Source: Vulcanimicrobiota bacterium (GTDB lineage Bacteria; Vulcanimicrobiota; Vulcanimicrobiia; Vulcanimicrobiales; Vulcanimicrobiaceae). Taken from it: a DNA stretch of 64,000 nt. The notes under the pieces are model-generated. The model was not told the origin of the DNA and did no database searches. It saw only the letters and a program-made list of their open reading frames with translations. The DNA is taken from assembly GCA_003151115.1 (NCBI GenBank), contig PLWS01000003.1, forward strand, positions 238,492 to 302,491, in the 5' to 3' direction. The translations under genes and the position numbers were made by a program. Below are positions 19,815 to 28,051 of this stretch, one piece after another (the stretch's first letter is position 1; each line of letters begins with the position of its first letter).

Positions 19815-20840
19815 CTAGTGAATGGGCTTGGGCAGCCCGTCGCTCTCGTTGGAGCTCACGCGGAACGTGAACGCATCGCGGTACAGACCGGGGACGGCCC
19901 GCCCGTCGAGCGTCTTGGGCGTGTAGCGCGCCTTCATCGCAGCCTTGCAGACGGCTTCGTCGAGGAAGCGATAGCCCGCGGGTTTTGTGATGACGCACTT
20001 GGTGGGCATTCCGCGCTCGTCGATCAGGACTTCGAACGCCGTCGTACCTTCCGCTCCTTCGGCGTAAGCGATCATCGGCGGCTGCGGATTGATCGCGGTT
20101 TCGCCGCCGATTGGAGACGCTTCGTTCGTTAAGGAACGGCCGGCGGAGCGAAGCTGCAGCATCTCCGCGCTGCTGACGCGTTCCGGCGACGTCTCGTTGA
20201 GCGACGTCGTCGTCATGCGGGAGACGGTACGCCATACCGGATCGCGCCAGACCGGAACGCTCGCGGGAGGTTTACCGCGGGGAGCGGTTGCCGGATAGAC
20301 GGTGACGGCGGCGATCTCCGGCGCTTTTGCGGCCGGCTGGGTTGAACTCGAACGAGAATCGGATGACGCCACCGGTGCGCGAGCCATCTGCACGACGTTG
20401 TGATAGACCGTCAGCCTGCGCTGCGTTTGTTGCGGCGCGACCGCGAGTTGCTGATTTTGTCTTGCCGGCACGGCCGCGGGTTCGTAGGACAAAACTGATG
20501 CCGGCGCCGTATGCGCCGGCGCGGCAATATAATGGAGCGCCGCAGCGGCTAACCCGAACGTGACGGCAAACGCGCCCGCAAAGCGCACGACCGGCGAGAG
20601 ACCGCGCGATCGCCTGCGCAGCATGTTGCCGAGCTGCGGATTCCATACTTCCGCGTCGCGGGCTTCGGCGACGATTGCGCTCGTGCGCGCGAGCTCGTGC
20701 TCGCCGCCGAGCTCGCTCAAACACTGCGCACAATGCGCGATATGTTCGCGGTACGCGCGGCGATCGGCGTCGGTGGCTTCGCCGAGCGCGATCGCGCCCG
20801 CCAGGGCTTCGATTTCTTTGTGCAGCAGACTCCCTTTCAA
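19815..20840 (-). CDS. Anti-sigma factor (zinc-finger) fused to TonB C-terminal domain
   Basis: 341 aa from a TTG start at 20840, which overlaps the sigma factor stop (TTGA) and has a GGAG upstream. Residues 33-40 carry H-x3-C-x2-C (HIAHCAQC), the zinc anti-sigma signature. One transmembrane helix follows (FAGAFAVTFGLAAAALHYIA). A long low-complexity periplasmic linker leads to a TonB-type C-terminal domain (TTAFEVLIDERGMPTKCVI to the end). The cytoplasmic half should bind the adjacent ECF sigma factor, and the periplasmic half resembles a TonB receptor-contact domain. Such a fusion suggests that an outer-membrane contact could control sigma release. Confidence 0.82.
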   Translation of the reverse strand: MKGSLLHKEIEALAGAIALGEATDADRRAYREHIAHCAQCLSELGGEHELARTSAIVAEARDAEVWNPQLGNMLRRRSRGLSPVVRFAGAFAVTFGLAAAALHYIAAPAHTAPASVLSYEPAAVPARQNQQLAVAPQQTQRRLTVYHNVVQMARAPVASSDSRSSSTQPAAKAPEIAAVTVYPATAPRGKPPASVPVWRDPVWRTVSRMTTTSLNETSPERVSSAEMLQLRSAGRSLTNEASPIGGETAINPQPPMIAYAEGAEGTTAFEVLIDERGMPTKCVITKPAGYRFLDEAVCKAAMKARYTPKTLDGRAVPGLYRDAFTFRVSSNESDGLPKPIH

Positions 20841-21355
20841 ACAGACTCCATCATTACGGCGCGCAGCATTTTCAGCGCGCGGCAAACGCGCTGGCGGATC
20901 GCATCCGCGCTGGTCCCGAGAATCGCCGCAGCTTCCTGCGACGAATACCCGGCGTAGCTCGTCAACATGATCGCGGCGGCTTGTTCCGCCGGCAGGCGGC
21001 GCATGGCCGCTTGCAGATCGATCGACGCCGCGCTGCGTTCGTCGATGCGCAGTGCGCGCACGTCGTGCTCCCGATCGAGGGACATGAAGCGCAGGATCTT
21101 TTTTCTGCGCAGGAACGAGATGGCCGTATTCGTCGCGGTCTTGTAGAGCCAACCCGCCGTTAGCGGGCGTTCTGGCTCACGTTGGAGCGTGCGATAGGCG
21201 CTGAAGAATACGTCTTGTGTGATGTCCAGCGCGACGTCGGCATCTCCGACCATCCGGCGGACGTATCGCGCGAGCTTGGTCTGGTGCTCGCGAACGAGCG
21301 CTTCGACCCGGCTCTGCGCGGCCGACATGCCGGTGACGAGGTAGACCTGCTCCAT
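20837..21355 (-). CDS. ECF RNA polymerase sigma factor
   Basis: 172 aa. Region 2 contains DVALDITQDVFFSAYRTL and region 4 the HTH YSSQEAAAILGTSADAIRQRVCRAL, the two domains of extracytoplasmic-function sigma factors. It is translated just before, and overlaps, a membrane anti-sigma protein that should keep it inactive until a periplasmic signal arrives. Target promoters cannot be identified from this window. Confidence 0.93.
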   Translation of the reverse strand: MEQVYLVTGMSAAQSRVEALVREHQTKLARYVRRMVGDADVALDITQDVFFSAYRTLQREPERPLTAGWLYKTATNTAISFLRRKKILRFMSLDREHDVRALRIDERSAASIDLQAAMRRLPAEQAAAIMLTSYAGYSSQEAAAILGTSADAIRQRVCRALKMLRAVMMESV

Positions 21356-21426
21356 GCTCAGGGCCCCCTTTTGCTGGTAACGTATCGCTTCGCCCGCTTG
21401 TGACTGGCCTCTTTTGGCTTTCGGGC

Positions 21427-22443
21427 CTAGCCGCCGATTTCCGAAAAGGCTCGCATCCGCGAAGACGTCTCGCCCAGACGAAGGTGGTGGCGTTCGGGTT
21501 TGATGAGCATGGCCGAGCGCAAAATGTCCGCCAGCCCTTCCGTCGACTCGCCGCTGCGCAGCGGCGAGCGCAAATCGACGTCCTGGTCGCCGAAAAGACA
21601 GAGACGCAGATGTCCGTCCGCCGTCAACCGCACCCGGTTGCAGCGCTCGCAGTAATCGTGCGAGAGCGGGCTAATGACGCCGACCGCACCCGGAGCGCCG
21701 TCGAATGCAAAGTAGCGCGCGGGCCCGTTTCCGCCGGGGCCGGCGGACGACCGCAAATCCCCAACCGCTCCGACGCGCTCGAGTATCTCGTCCGAGCTCA
21801 CGTAGGCATCGCGCTGCAGACCGACGTTTTCATGCACGGGCATGACCTCGATGAAACGCACGAAGACCGGCTGCCGGCGCGTCCACTGCGCGAGGTCCGC
21901 GATCTCGTCATCGTTCTGTCCGCGCATGACGACGACGTTGATCTTTACCGGTGTCATCCCGGCCTTGATGGCAGCGTCGATTCCGGCCAGTACGCGATCC
22001 AAGCCCGGCCGCCGCGCGATCGCTTCGAAGCGATCGGCACGTAGCGTGTCGAGCGAAACGTTGACGCGCCGCAAGCCGGCGGCTTTCAATTCCGCAATCT
22101 GTTCGGCCAGCAAGAGCCCGTTCGTCGAGAGCGAGATGTCTTCGATTCCGTCAATTGCATGAATCGCCGACACCAGCCGGTGCAGGTCGCGCCGGATGAG
22201 CGGCTCGCCGCCGGAGAGCCGCACGCTGCGCACGCCCACCGAGGCCGCGGCCTTCACGAGCTGCGCGATCTCTTCGTACGTCAGGATCTCGCTCTTCGGC
22301 AACCACGTCAACCCCGTTTCGGGCATGCAGTAGACGCAGCGCAGATTGCACTTGTCGGTCACCGAAATGCGCAGGTATGTAATCGGCCGGTTGAATTGAT
22401 CGGCCAGCGGCGTGCGAGTCAGGTCGATGGTCGTCAGAGCCAC
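21427..22443 (-). CDS. moaA: GTP 3',8-cyclase (molybdenum cofactor biosynthesis)
   Basis: 338 aa radical-SAM enzyme for the first step of molybdopterin synthesis. The N-terminal cluster motif is CNLRCVYC, the C-terminal cluster is CERCNRVRLTADGHLRLC, and the protein ends in the catalytically important GG. GTG at 22443 is the start. The partner moaC is not in the window, but moeB, moaE and moaD lie 4-6 kb away. A large nested inverted repeat occupies the space upstream of its start. Confidence 0.97.
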   Translation of the reverse strand: MALTTIDLTRTPLADQFNRPITYLRISVTDKCNLRCVYCMPETGLTWLPKSEILTYEEIAQLVKAAASVGVRSVRLSGGEPLIRRDLHRLVSAIHAIDGIEDISLSTNGLLLAEQIAELKAAGLRRVNVSLDTLRADRFEAIARRPGLDRVLAGIDAAIKAGMTPVKINVVVMRGQNDDEIADLAQWTRRQPVFVRFIEVMPVHENVGLQRDAYVSSDEILERVGAVGDLRSSAGPGGNGPARYFAFDGAPGAVGVISPLSHDYCERCNRVRLTADGHLRLCLFGDQDVDLRSPLRSGESTEGLADILRSAMLIKPERHHLRLGETSSRMRAFSEIGG

Positions 22444-22492
22444 AAAACTCTCATTCAGCGCATGGGCCTGGTCCCCTCGACACGCGGGTTGT

Positions 22493-22647
22493 GGCCCCAG
22501 TGGCTATCCTGTCCGGAAATGTCTGCTTTTTCGAGCCGGCCATGGATGGCCGTTTCAAAACTTTGTTCTCTCGAAAAAGCAGTCAAACAGCAAAATTACA
22601 TGGACGTAATTTTGCTGTGCTTTCGGGACAGGGTAGCCGTTGGGGTC
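22493..22647. repeat. Nested inverted repeat with three-way-junction geometry
   Basis: Outer arms 22493-22519 and 22621-22647 pair over 27 positions with one mismatch and four positions that are G-U wobbles if read as plus-strand RNA. Inside are two further perfect 13 bp hairpins: 22523-22535 with 22570-22582 (arm CTGCTTTTTCGAG without its first base C at 22523) and 22587-22599 with 22606-22618 (arm ACAGCAAAATTAC). The first encloses a small palindrome CGGCCAT-GG-ATGGCCG at 22537-22552. It fills the gap between the LolA-like gene and moaA, and its inner arms are AT-rich in a GC-rich chromosome. Confidence 0.85.
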
Positions 22648-22652
22648 CAGAC

Positions 22653-23282
22653 CTAGCTGTTAAAAATCGAGTCGGGAATCGCTACGTTGACTTTGAAGTT
22701 GCTGAACGTCGACGTGAGATCGGCGTTGTAATTCGGGTCCTCGAAGTGCCCGGTCTCGCGCGTAACCAGACGGTACGCGCCGACCTTGCTGTACGTTTGG
22801 TTGAGCGTCGCGAAGCCGCCGCCGGTGTAATTCCAGCGCAATTGCGCGAGCTCGCCGGAATTGTCGCCGACCTTTGCGTCGATGTGATCGATGCGGCCCG
22901 GCGAGCGTGGGACGAGCTTGAAGGTCGTGAAGGTGCCGTCTTCGCGCTCGACCGAGATGTCGTAGACGTCGCGCCAGCGCGAGGGGCTCTCAACGTGCGG
23001 GTAGACGTTGCTGAACTGTTTGGCGATAAACGGCACACCGCTGGTAAAGACGATTCTGTCTTTGCTCGGTTCCTTGTGATAATACGTTCCGCTGATGTTG
23101 GCGCCGAGATACGGAAATGAATGCATCACTGCGTCCGCGCTCACGTTGGCCGTAAAGCTGCGCAAGCCGGCGTCAGCGGAAATCAAGCGCGCGAGCACTT
23201 GGTCCGAATTCGTCGACGCTTGGCCGGCCGGGCTGAGGACGAGCAGGAGGGCGGCGGCGCCCACAAATCGTTGAATCGACAC
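22653..23282 (-). CDS. LolA-like exported lipoprotein-sorting protein
   Basis: About 209 aa from a GTG at 23282, just after the queG stop; a GTG/ATG-containing frame also runs a little further up. A signal peptide (VGAAALLLVLSPAGQAS) is followed by a beta-rich domain with repeated antiparallel strands, of the type found in LolA/LppX proteins that carry lipids or lipoproteins across the periplasm (SFTANVSADAV, SGTYYHKEPSKDRIVF). Assignment rests on overall pattern rather than on a single motif. It probably shares a transcript with queG. Confidence 0.6.
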   Translation of the reverse strand: MSIQRFVGAAALLLVLSPAGQASTNSDQVLARLISADAGLRSFTANVSADAVMHSFPYLGANISGTYYHKEPSKDRIVFTSGVPFIAKQFSNVYPHVESPSRWRDVYDISVEREDGTFTTFKLVPRSPGRIDHIDAKVGDNSGELAQLRWNYTGGGFATLNQTYSKVGAYRLVTRETGHFEDPNYNADLTSTFSNFKVNVAIPDSIFNS

Positions 23283-23289
23283 GCAGCTT

Positions 23290-24489
23290 CTAACGCGATG
23301 CGGCCGCATACGGTTCCAGTGCTGCGAGTATTTCGGCGCGGACGTCGTTATCGGGCTCGCTCGCCAAACGTCCGGCCAAGAACGAGATCGCTTGCGGCGA
23401 ACCGATCCGCCCGAGCGCCCAAGCGCAGTGGCCGCGCACGGGCGGGTGGGGATCGCGATGCAGCGCGTCGACTAGCGGCGGAACAGCGGCGCGATCGAGT
23501 GAGTTGCCTAACGCCACCGCGGCGTTGCGCCGCAACACGGCGCCGCCGCGCCATCCCATCGCGGTGCGCGCGTACTTACGCTTAAAGCCGCTGCTGCGCA
23601 ACTGCAATAGATCGACAAGCTCGGGGGTCGAAGTTTCTTTCGAGCGCCCCTCGACATGCGCTCCTACGGAGCGCTCCATTCGACTCGCTCCGCTCGCTCT
23701 GGACTGCGGCGGGTGGTTCGACAAGCTCACCATGACGCTATTAGGCGGGCATGCTAATTGGCAGAGATCGCAGCCCCAGACCCACGTGCCAATCAGCGGG
23801 CGCATCGCGCGTGGGATTGCGTCGGTGCGCTGCGTGAGGTCGGCGATGCAGCGCGTCGCGTCGATCGTGTAGTCTCCGCGCAGCGCGCCGGTCGGACACG
23901 CGGGAATGCAGCGCGTGCACGAGCCGCACGTTTTGCGCAGCGGCTGGTCCGGCGGCAATTCGAGCTGCGTGACGATCTCGCCAAGAAATACGAACGAACC
24001 CGAGACCGGCGATATCACATTGGTGTGTTTGCCGATCCATCCCAACCCGGCCCGGGCTGCGAACGCGCGTTCCGCGATGGGTTTGGTGTCGCACGCGATT
24101 GCGGTCACCTTCGCGCCGGCGGCAACGTCAATGTCAGCGGCTACATCGATCAGGAGCTGCTTTACGCGCGAATGATAGTCGCCGGAGCCGACGTAATTGG
24201 AAACCCTACCCTGCAGGGGTATCGGCGACGGCGCTTCCGCCGCATAAGGAACGGCGATGCAGATAACGCTGCGAGCGCCTTCTAGAATGTACGACGGATC
24301 CGCAGCCTTGGCGGCGTACATCTCGTCGTAAGGCCACGTCGCAAAATCGCCGCGCGCGAACGCTTCGCTCATATCCCGCCGCACGCCGCCGGTGTCATCC
24401 GCAGCCGTAACGCAAACGTCGCTCGCGCCGAGTTTCAACGCCTTCTCGCGAACGCGATCTTTGATCGCGGCACCGTCATACGCTTGCAA
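23290..24489 (-). CDS. queG: Epoxyqueuosine reductase with C-terminal HEAT repeats
   Basis: 399 aa from a TTG at 24489 preceded by a strong GGAGGG site. Reduces epoxyqueuosine in tRNA to queuosine using cobalamin and two [4Fe-4S] clusters. The cobalamin domain contains CDTKPIAERAFAARAGLGWIG; the clusters are CGSCTRCIPACPTGAL and CDLCQLACPPN. HEAT-like repeats close the protein (HPPVRGHCAWALGRIG). Between the second cluster and LVDLLQLRSSGFKRKYARTA lies an unusual stretch translated from a palindromic repeat (see the repeat entry). PduO nearby in the genome can supply cobalamin. It overlaps the aldo/keto reductase end by 14 nt. Confidence 0.92.
   Translation of the reverse strand: MQAYDGAAIKDRVREKALKLGASDVCVTAADDTGGVRRDMSEAFARGDFATWPYDEMYAAKAADPSYILEGARSVICIAVPYAAEAPSPIPLQGRVSNYVGSGDYHSRVKQLLIDVAADIDVAAGAKVTAIACDTKPIAERAFAARAGLGWIGKHTNVISPVSGSFVFLGEIVTQLELPPDQPLRKTCGSCTRCIPACPTGALRGDYTIDATRCIADLTQRTDAIPRAMRPLIGTWVWGCDLCQLACPPNSVMVSLSNHPPQSRASGASRMERSVGAHVEGRSKETSTPELVDLLQLRSSGFKRKYARTAMGWRGGAVLRRNAAVALGNSLDRAAVPPLVDALHRDPHPPVRGHCAWALGRIGSPQAISFLAGRLASEPDNDVRAEILAALEPYAAASR
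23640..23745. repeat. Dispersed-type repeat inserted in frame within queG
   Basis: On the plus strand the segment contains TTCGACAAGCTCACCATGAC (23717-23736) and, further left, GGAGCGCTCC plus CTCGCTCCGCTCGCTCT. I recall this TTCGACAAGCTCA-type sequence as a common dispersed repeat of bacterial intergenic regions; that memory could not be tested here. Translated within QueG it gives VMVSLSNHPPQSR, then ASRMERSVGAHVEG, residues foreign to the QueG family. The reading frame is preserved through it. No second copy was noticed in this window. Confidence 0.65.
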
Positions 24490-25324
24490 GCGGTCCCTCC
24501 ACCATGGGAAAAGCCGCATCGATTTGCGCGAGATCTTCTTCCCCCAGCGTCCATCCCGCACCGCCGGCGTTTTCCTCGATGTGCGCGACGTTCGACGCTT
24601 TTGGGATCGCAAACAGATCGGAATCACGCGTTAAGAAGTTGAGCACGACTTGCCGCAGCGTTTTGCCGCGCTTTTCGGCGATGCTTCGCAGCGCGGCCTC
24701 GCCGCGCGATCCTTTGCGCAAGACACGGCCGCGTCCGAACGGCGTATATCCGATAACGGCGATGCGCTGCTCGCGGCAGTATGGAATTAACCGCGCTTCG
24801 GGTCCCCGCTCGGCCGGACTGTAGTAGATTTCGTTCGCCGCAATCTCTGCTGAGCGGAGTTGTGCCTGCGCATCGCGCAGTTCGTCCACGTCGAAATTAC
24901 TCACTCCGATGTACCTCGTTTTTCCTTGCGCGGCCAGTTCCTCGAGCCCGCGCATCGTCTCACCGATCGGATGCGATCCGGGCCAGTGCAAGAGGTAAAG
25001 GTCCAGGTATTCCGTCCGCAAGCGCTTCAGCGTACGCTCACACGCCGCGATCGTTCCTTTATAAGAGGCGTTCTCGGGCAGCACTTTGCTCGTGATGAAA
25101 AGCGATTCGCGCGGCACGCGTTCGACCGCCTCGCCCACGATCTCCTCAGCCGCACCCGCGCCGTACATCTCCGCGGTATCGATGTGCGTCATCCCGAGCT
25201 CGATCCCGCGCCGCAGCGCGCGAATCGACTCCGCGCGGCGGCTGCCGCTTTCAGGAATGTCCCACGTGCCTTGCCCGATGACCGGGACCGCAACGCCGGT
25301 TGGGCCAAATGGTTTGCGGATCAC
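24476..25324 (-). CDS. Aldo/keto reductase
   Basis: 282 aa NADPH-dependent TIM-barrel oxidoreductase. The catalytic tetrad is visible: Asp and Tyr in HIDTAEMYG, Lys in FITSKVLPEN, and His in LYLLHWPG. The C-terminal coenzyme region reads FAIPKASNVAHIEENAG. Substrate is unknown; relatives reduce small aldehydes and ketones. It overlaps the start of queG by 14 nt. Confidence 0.92.
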   Translation of the reverse strand: MIRKPFGPTGVAVPVIGQGTWDIPESGSRRAESIRALRRGIELGMTHIDTAEMYGAGAAEEIVGEAVERVPRESLFITSKVLPENASYKGTIAACERTLKRLRTEYLDLYLLHWPGSHPIGETMRGLEELAAQGKTRYIGVSNFDVDELRDAQAQLRSAEIAANEIYYSPAERGPEARLIPYCREQRIAVIGYTPFGRGRVLRKGSRGEAALRSIAEKRGKTLRQVVLNFLTRDSDLFAIPKASNVAHIEENAGGAGWTLGEEDLAQIDAAFPMVEGPLASV

Positions 25325-25341
25325 GAAGGAGGCTTCTCCCT

Positions 25342-26214
25342 ATGGCGCAGATTTCATATCTGCTTTTCGATGTCTTCGCCGAACGGGCGTTTCAGGGCAA
25401 TCAGCTGGCAGTCGTTCCGCAGCATCTCGACGACGTCACCATGCAAACGCTGGCAAACGAACTCAACGTTGCCGAGACCGTGTTTTTAAAGCGGACCGGC
25501 GAGACGCAGCGCCCTGCCGAACTGCGCATCTTTACGCCACGGCACGAAATGCCGTTCGCCGGACATCCGACCGTCGGCGCAACGTTCGCGATTGCCGAAG
25601 TACTGAAGTGGGTTCCACCGGACACAAAAACTTTCGCGCTCGGGGAACGTGTCGGCGACGTAGCCGTGCGCCTCGAGCGTCAAGACGGAAAACTCTTTGC
25701 GTGGCTGCGCATGCCTCCGGTGACTTTTGAAGCGCAGCTCGACCGACAGCGATGCGCTGCATCGCTGGGCCTCACGGAAACAGATCTGCACGCTACGCTG
25801 CCGCCGCAGGTCGTGGGAGCCGGCAATCCGTTCGTCTTCATTGCGCTAAAAACTCGCGAGGCCGTCGATCGGGCCTGGTACGCGCTTGGCGGTTTGGATG
25901 AGACGGTCGAAACCCACGTGTCCGGCATCTTTGTTTTCTCGCTCACCAAAAGCGGCACGTACGCGCGTATGTTCGCACCGATGAGCGGCATCGCGGAAGA
26001 TCCCGCGACCGGCAGCGCGACGGGGCCGCTTTATGCGTACCTCACCAAACGCGGCGCGCTCGTTCCGCAGCGATCGGCCTTTATCAGCGAACAGGGCGTG
26101 AAGCTCGGACGCCGCAGCGTACTTCATGTGCGCATCGAGAACGGCGAAGCGGCGCCGAATTTCGATGTCGGCGGCGAAACGATCTTCGTCGGCGAGGGCA
26201 GCTTCCGGACTTAA
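25342..26214 (+). CDS. PhzF-family isomerase/epimerase-like protein
   Basis: 290 aa. The start ATG at 25342 has GAAGGAGG about 10 nt upstream. LFDVFAERAFQGNQLAVV, NVAETVFL (the catalytic Glu), FTPRHEMPFAGHPTVG and EDPATGSATGPLYAYL are the standard motifs of the phenazine biosynthesis PhzF fold. Most members act as isomerases or epimerases in uncertain pathways, and no phenazine genes are nearby. It converges with moeB and overlaps it by 4 nt. Confidence 0.92.
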   Translation: MAQISYLLFDVFAERAFQGNQLAVVPQHLDDVTMQTLANELNVAETVFLKRTGETQRPAELRIFTPRHEMPFAGHPTVGATFAIAEVLKWVPPDTKTFALGERVGDVAVRLERQDGKLFAWLRMPPVTFEAQLDRQRCAASLGLTETDLHATLPPQVVGAGNPFVFIALKTREAVDRAWYALGGLDETVETHVSGIFVFSLTKSGTYARMFAPMSGIAEDPATGSATGPLYAYLTKRGALVPQRSAFISEQGVKLGRRSVLHVRIENGEAAPNFDVGGETIFVGEGSFRT

Positions 26215-27332
26215 AAAAACTCGAAATCCGGGTGTTGAGCGGCATAAGCCAGCAGCCCGTCGCGCAGATGGCGCACGCGGCGGAAGCCTGCATCGCGCAA
26301 GAAGCGCGTTGCCCAAGCGGATTTCTGCCCGATGCGGCAGGCCACGATGTAAGATTTTGCCGAGTCGAGTTCGTGCAAACGTTCGGGCAAATCCGACGCC
26401 GGCACGTGCAGCGCACCCTCCAAAACGCCAAATGCGATTTCGTGCGGTTCGCGCACGTCGAGCAGCACCGAGTCGCGCATCGCATCGTCGAGTTGCGATG
26501 CATTGAGTTCATCGAGATCGCTCGCCGAAGTGTCGGCAGTTTCGGCAATGACATCGGCGATCGTCGCGTCTTCGCCGCATAACGCGCAGCCGGTTTCGCG
26601 CTCGAAGCTGACTTCACGCGTCCGCGAACCGAGCGCGTCGATCAACAGCAGCCGCCCCAGGAGCGGCTCGCCGATGCCGAGGACGATCTTCAGCGCCTCG
26701 TTGGCTTGAAACGCTCCGGTGATTCCGGCCAGCACGCCCAGGACACCGCCCTCGGCGCACGTTGGTACGCTACCCGCCGGCGGAGCCGCCGAAAACAAAC
26801 AGCGGTAACACGGCCCGTGGCCGCGCCAGAACACGCTGACTTGTCCGTCGAAGCGAAAGATTGACGCGTACACGTCGGGCTTGTTTTCCAGCCAGCATGC
26901 GTCGTTCACTGTATAACGCGTTTCGAATCGATCGGTGCAATCGAGCACGACGTCATACAAGCGGATCAGATCGCGAGCGTTCGACGAATCCAGTCTAACC
27001 GGAATAACGTCGGCAGCGCTCAACGGATTCAGCTGCATGACGCGCTCTGCGGCAACCTCCGCTTTCCGTTTTCCGATGTCGCTGGTCGCAAATAGTGTTT
27101 GCCGCTGCAGATTGCTTTCGTCGACGACGTCGTCGTCCACGATGCCGATGCGGCCGACGCCTGCGGCCGAAAGGTATTGCAGCGCCGGCGATCCGAGTCC
27201 GCCCGCGCCGACGCAGAGCACGCGCGAAGCCGCCAGACGCTCCTGTCCGGCGACTCCCACTTCGGGAATCAGCAAGTGGCGGCTGTACCGCCGCAAACCT
27301 TGAACTATCGCGGGTGCAGGTGATTTAGCCAC
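26211..27332 (-). CDS. moeB: Molybdopterin-synthase adenylyltransferase with rhodanese domain
   Basis: 373 aa. The N-terminal E1-like ThiF domain has GAGGLGSPALQYLSAAGVG and adenylates the C-terminal Gly-Gly of MoaD. Zinc Cys pairs are visible at CYRC and CALC. The C-terminal ~100 residues are a rhodanese domain with the active Cys in ACRIGQKSAWATRFL, which would transfer the sulfur. The fusion therefore resembles the MOCS3-type arrangement. The stop overlaps the adjoining hydrolase frame. MoaD and MoaE, its pathway partners, are encoded about 1 kb away on the same strand. Confidence 0.93.
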   Translation of the reverse strand: MAKSPAPAIVQGLRRYSRHLLIPEVGVAGQERLAASRVLCVGAGGLGSPALQYLSAAGVGRIGIVDDDVVDESNLQRQTLFATSDIGKRKAEVAAERVMQLNPLSAADVIPVRLDSSNARDLIRLYDVVLDCTDRFETRYTVNDACWLENKPDVYASIFRFDGQVSVFWRGHGPCYRCLFSAAPPAGSVPTCAEGGVLGVLAGITGAFQANEALKIVLGIGEPLLGRLLLIDALGSRTREVSFERETGCALCGEDATIADVIAETADTSASDLDELNASQLDDAMRDSVLLDVREPHEIAFGVLEGALHVPASDLPERLHELDSAKSYIVACRIGQKSAWATRFLRDAGFRRVRHLRDGLLAYAAQHPDFEFF

Positions 27333-28051
27333 GCGAGCACTTCGCCGCGCGCGTTTTCGGCCGCATACGTGTGGTCGCTGGATATCGTAACGAAGGTTTT
27401 GGGTTCGGATGCACGGCCGTACAACTCTTCGACGCTCGCGCGGCTGACCATGGCGTCGCGGTCGGCGCAGACGTAGAGCTGCGGCCTTCCGGCCAGCTGC
27501 GGAAGCGCGCGATCGAACATTTCGTCAACGCCGCGCACCAAGTCGGGCAGCGCCAAGCCGTCGACGTATGAAGAACGGAAATCCGAGACGCCCTTCTCGC
27601 GCAAAGCCTCGATCGCCGACGGCCTTCCGTAACCGGTCGCGATCGCGATCGTCCCGGTCATACTCGGGTCGCGCGCGGCCGTAAAAAGCGCCGTCATCGC
27701 TCCCATGCTGTGACCCATCGCGTAGAGCGGGCCCGAGTGAAACTCGCGTACGTATCCCGCAACGCCGCCCATCGCCTCGAGCAAGTTCTCGACGCTTTCA
27801 AGCCTGCCGCCGCTCGCGCCAAGTTTGTGTCCCTGGAAATCCAAACTCATCACGCCGTAACCGTGGCTGGCCAAGAAGTAGCACAGGAAGTCGAGATTTT
27901 GCTTGGAGCTCGAATAGCCGTGACCGGCTACAATCCACACGCCTCGCGGGCGGCGAGGTTCGTAACGCAGCGCGGCAACCGTCGCATCGCCGGCGCCGAT
28001 GCGCATGAGATCGAGCTTCACTGGTTTGCCGCGTCCGGATTCGTTCGCCAC
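27305..28051 (-). CDS. Alpha/beta hydrolase
   Basis: 248 aa. The nucleophile elbow GHSMGAMTAL carries the Ser, AGHGYSSSKQN looks like the oxyanion loop, and DHTYAAENARGEVLAWL supplies the His near the C-terminus. It is a serine hydrolase of unknown substrate, of the family often annotated as prolyl oligopeptidase-like or lysophospholipase. It sits between moaE and moeB with overlaps of about 30 nt on both sides, so it is probably transcribed with the molybdenum cofactor genes without necessarily serving that pathway. Confidence 0.85.
   Translation of the reverse strand: MANESGRGKPVKLDLMRIGAGDATVAALRYEPRRPRGVWIVAGHGYSSSKQNLDFLCYFLASHGYGVMSLDFQGHKLGASGGRLESVENLLEAMGGVAGYVREFHSGPLYAMGHSMGAMTALFTAARDPSMTGTIAIATGYGRPSAIEALREKGVSDFRSSYVDGLALPDLVRGVDEMFDRALPQLAGRPQLYVCADRDAMVSRASVEELYGRASEPKTFVTISSDHTYAAENARGEVLAWLNHLHPR

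Noticed and set aside
22493..22647. Retron-type noncoding RNA
   Set aside because: The nested inverted repeats recall msr-msd layouts, but no reverse transcriptase gene lies in the window.
22444..22652. Moco riboswitch upstream of moaA
   Set aside because: The position is right, but the nested hairpins and AT-rich arms do not match the Moco motif as I know it; a covariance scan would settle this.
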